Shown piece after piece: positions 51,104 to 53,810 of a DNA stretch of 53,810 bases (within the stretch, counting starts at the first letter, position 1; each line of letters begins with the position of its first letter). The translations under genes and the position numbers were made by a program. The DNA is from Ophioceras dolichostomum (lineage: Eukaryota; Ascomycota; Sordariomycetes; Magnaporthales; Ophioceraceae). The notes beneath the pieces were generated by a model. The model worked only from the letters and a program-made list of their open reading frames with translations, did not search any database and was not told the DNA's origin. The stretch spans positions 3,263 to 57,072 of the forward strand of contig PYST01000256.1 of NCBI GenBank assembly GCA_003049485.1, read 5' to 3'.

Positions 51104-53081
51104 CTACCTGTAGAAAATAGCAAGATCCCCCGCCGGCACAGGCAGATTCTTGAGCCTCTCCATGATCTCCGCGTCCGCAAGGTTCTGCTCCGTGACGATC
51201 TGGTCGAAGCAGTGACGGCCGTCTGTATATCGCTGGAGCGGGTCTGTTCCGCCCCCTCCTCCACCTCCGCCTCCGCCTCCGCCTCCGCCTCCGCCAGCAG
51301 TAGTACTACTATCTCCTCTTCCTTCTCTGCCTTCTCCTCCTCCTCCTCCTCCTCCTCCTGCTGCTGCTGTGTTTGTGTTTGTGTTTGTGTTTGTGTTTGT
51401 GTTTGTGGTGGTTGTGATGGTCAGAGGTCGGGCCTGGCCGGTGACCAGCGACGCGAGGTACTGCTTCGAAACGACGTACTTGTGCACGCGGTACAGGAAG
51501 CCCTTGATGACGCCGAACTGGACGAGGCGCCGCACGTCGACGAAGCGGAGCACGTCGAAGCCGGCGTCGAGGTGCAGCTTGAGCCACTCCATCACGGTGC
51601 GGCCGGCGCAGAAGGAGGTCATGAGCCGGATTAGGAGGTAGTTGCTTACGCGGGGCGGGGTCGTGGGCGTTCTGGGGTGGTGGTGGTGGTGGTGGCCGTG
51701 GTGGTGGCCGTGGTGGTGGCCGTGGTGGTGGCCGTGGTGGTGATGGTGATGGGAGTGGTGAGAGTGAGAGTGGTGGTGGCCTTGGTCCGGGGAGGATGGG
51801 TGGAACGGCTCTTCAACTGCGGCTGCTGCTCCGGAGGCAGTGGCGGTGGCGGTGGACGCGGACGTGGAGGACGAGGACGGGCCGCCGCCGCCGCCGCTGG
51901 CAGAGGCAGAGGAGGCGGACGTGGACGAGGCGTCGACGGCGGAGGCGGGCGGCATGACGCACACGTAGGCGGCGCACTCGTCGACGACGCGGTCGAGGTT
52001 GGCGATGAAGTCGTGGATGGCCGGGCGGGGAGCGTAGCACGAGCCGAAGAGGAACAGGTCGAGCAGCAGCACGGTGTCGTAGTACAGCAGGTGGCGCAGG
52101 GCGACGCGCGTGAGGTCCAGCGACACGTCGGCCAGGTAGGCGATGCGGCGCACGTCGTTGACGCCGTCGATGTGGGCGATCACCTTGCGCAGCGTGAGGT
52201 CCCACGTGTCGTCCACCACGTCGGCGAGCCGCATCTTGGCCACGGGGACGTGCCAGCCTTTGACCTCGGGGGGCGCCGGGTGGTGCGGGAAGAGCTTCAT
52301 GTTGATGGTGTTGGCGTCGTCGACGGGGATCATGCACTCACCGTAGTTGTTGAGGTCCTCGCGGATGATCTCCAGGAGGCCCTCGATCGGCCGACGCGCG
52401 CCGTCGTGGTTGTTGTCGAGATCGTCAGTGGCGCTGCTGCCACCAGCACCACCACCGCCGACGACAGCAGCAGCAGCAGCGGCGGCGGCGGCGGCGGCGG
52501 CTCTGCTGCCCCTACTGCTGCTGCCGCTGGGCCCGGCGCGGAGGGAGCTGAAGGGCCCGGCGTCGAGGGCGCTCAGGTATTCGTCCTGCTTCTCCATCTC
52601 GGCGAAGGTGACGGCCAGGCGGCGCACGACGCGCTCGTAGGGGACCTGGTCGGCCACAGAGTCGGCCTCGACCACGAGGCCGAAGTTGAAGATGAACTCG
52701 TTGCGGTGGTACTTGGAGTTGACGATCCACACGGGGAAGCCCAGCACGCAGTAGCGGCCGGACGGGTCGTTGACCGTGATGTAGCGGTTGAGGAACGACT
52801 TGCGCGGGATGATGTACTCCTGCATCACGTCGAAGTCGAACAGCGGCGGCTTGGCCGGCTTGGACGGCCTGGACAGCACGCCATCCTCCTGGACGATGCA
52901 GCCTGGAGGACTCTGGGCTACGATCTTAGTTCCTGTCATGACATGTCGGGGTTAGATCTGATCCTGGGAGATGGCGATCAACCTCAGAATAGGAGGGTGA
53001 GGGAGGGTGAGTTAGGGACGCAGAGCCGACTGACTCACCTTCCTGGGGAAGGAAGCGGGCGTAAAAGATGCCTTGGATCAT
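51104..53081 (-). CDS. npr2: Npr2, SEACIT/GATOR1 subunit (TORC1 inhibitor)
   Basis: Two exons: 53081-53039 and 52932-51104, about 623 residues. Exon 1 supplies the conserved start MIQGIFYARFLPQEG, joined in phase to TKIVAQSPPGCIV. The longin-like N-terminal region continues with PRKSFLNRYITVNDPSGRY and YHRNEFIFNFGLVVE. The middle contains VRRIAYLADVSLDLTR. The C-terminus ends in the family block DGRHCFDQIVTEQNL. Npr2 with Npr3 and Iml1 restrains TORC1 at the vacuole when amino acids are scarce. Three low-complexity insertions stand out: poly-Ala/Gly near residue 165, a Ser/Ala/Gly plus His-rich GHHH repeat region near 350-430, and a Thr-Asn plus poly-Gly stretch near 530-580. They account for much of the extra length and correspond to microsatellites. 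The reading frame is intact throughout. Confidence 0.93.
51263..51407. repeat. CCTCCG and GTTTGT microsatellites in npr2
   Basis: Tandem CCTCCG units (about 51263-51295), CCT triplets (51337-51358) and five or more GTTTGT units (51368-51407). On the minus strand they encode poly-Gly and alternating Thr-Asn inside Npr2. All keep frame. Confidence 0.85.
51670..51750. repeat. 12-bp repeat encoding Gly-His-His-His
   Basis: Four near-perfect copies of GTGGTGGCCGTG flanked by GTG triplets. It is read on the minus strand as GHHH repeats within Npr2. Likely variable in length between strains. Confidence 0.85.
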
Positions 53082-53810
53082 CTTGAGCGCTCTTCTAGCA
53101 AGTCGCAGACTTAAATAAGAGATCGAGTAGTTCGCTCCCTCTTCCTATAGATTGGGCCCAGCGCTGATCCGCCGTCTCTGTCTTATTCGGTCTCATGCGC
53201 GACCTCCTGCCATGAGCTACCTGGCTGGGTATGATGTGTTACAACAACATGATCGACTAGTGACGGCTAATAGTTTATGAACTCTTTGCATCCCCAGGGT
53301 TTTTCGTCACTCTGCTCTCAGGCGAAGCTCAGGATATTCTAGACATTGACGTTGTTGAAATATCCTGAATTGACACGACTTGAGGGAAGGGAATGAAACC
53401 ACCTGAGCCTTACCAACAAATAGAATGGTGTGGGAATTTGAGAAGTTGGGGGAGGTTGAGCGCTAGAAATAAAGTAACATGACATCAAACGAGGCTCCAA
53501 TCCCAAATGTGAACGTCAACATGAACTTGGGGCATACTATTTTCGACCCCTGCAACAACTACTATTAACACTGTAAAACATCGGTATTTGGAAATAGAAG
53601 ATCGTATCCGAACGCTCTCCGCATCAATTAATTTTCAGTCGCTGTGCTCATGTCATTCACTAGTAGTTTACTCGTGACGCTGTTGAAGTTTTGCCGTTGA
53701 TGCTTGCAAAGTTCCAAAAACCAGTAACGTGGTTCATCATCACCCGGTACATATCATCACCCGGTACACTTTTTCTTGGCATCGCGACTGTCAACTTCGC
53801 CGCGTCACAA
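53082..53810. other. npr2 upstream region
   Basis: Promoter and 5' leader of npr2, then sequence running to the window end. A short direct repeat CATCATCACCCGGTACA occurs twice near 53735-53769. No gene is seen. Confidence 0.6.

Noticed and set aside
51677..53086. 469-residue plus-strand frame
   Set aside because: Antisense shadow of npr2, whose own frame has conserved family blocks.

Overview
The window looks like nuclear DNA of a filamentous ascomycete (Pezizomycotina, most likely a Sordariomycete). It is GC-rich. It has short GT-AG introns, several with a CTAAC/CTGAC branch point just before the acceptor. Its housekeeping genes have clear ascomycete orthologues, including a CYT-18-type mitochondrial tyrosyl-tRNA synthetase of about 673 residues. 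It also carries a UstYa-family (DUF3328) gene, a family characteristic of filamentous fungi. All exon structures below were assembled by eye from splice signals, reading frame and family similarity. No searches were run.

Region 1 (1-7.1 kb) is accessory-type. It holds a four-exon SET-domain protein (-), a six-exon UstYa-family protein (-) and an intronless secreted Thr/Gly/Tyr-rich protein (+). Coding-like debris and a 15-bp tandem repeat lie between the last two. In the UstYa-like protein the first His of both family motifs is replaced by Arg.

Region 2 (7.1-33.4 kb) is very gene-poor. I can support only a 96-residue Tyr/Gly-rich, Lys-tailed protein (+) and an F-box-like, cysteine-rich protein with large low-complexity segments (-). 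The rest is long non-coding sequence studded with self-complementary TACCTAGG-type elements, microsatellites and a 586-bp pure-C run that is probably an assembly artefact. A similar C run opens the window.

Region 3 (33.4-53.8 kb) is gene-dense. In order it holds an amidase (+), a class I SAM methyltransferase (+), a DUF1776 SDR-like membrane protein (+), the CPSF30/Yth1 zinc-finger polyadenylation factor (-), COP9 signalosome subunit 3 (-), dihydroorotase (+), the succinate dehydrogenase membrane anchor (-), mitochondrial tyrosyl-tRNA synthetase (+) and the GATOR1/SEACIT subunit Npr2 (-). The succinate dehydrogenase and tyrosyl-tRNA synthetase genes are head-to-head. Both products are mitochondrial, and the shared 520-bp promoter has several CCAAT boxes.

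The genes do not form one pathway. The most unusual material is the UstYa-like gene beside a secreted Tyr-rich protein, the small Tyr-rich/Lys-rich gene with a long leader, and the dispersed palindromic element family.
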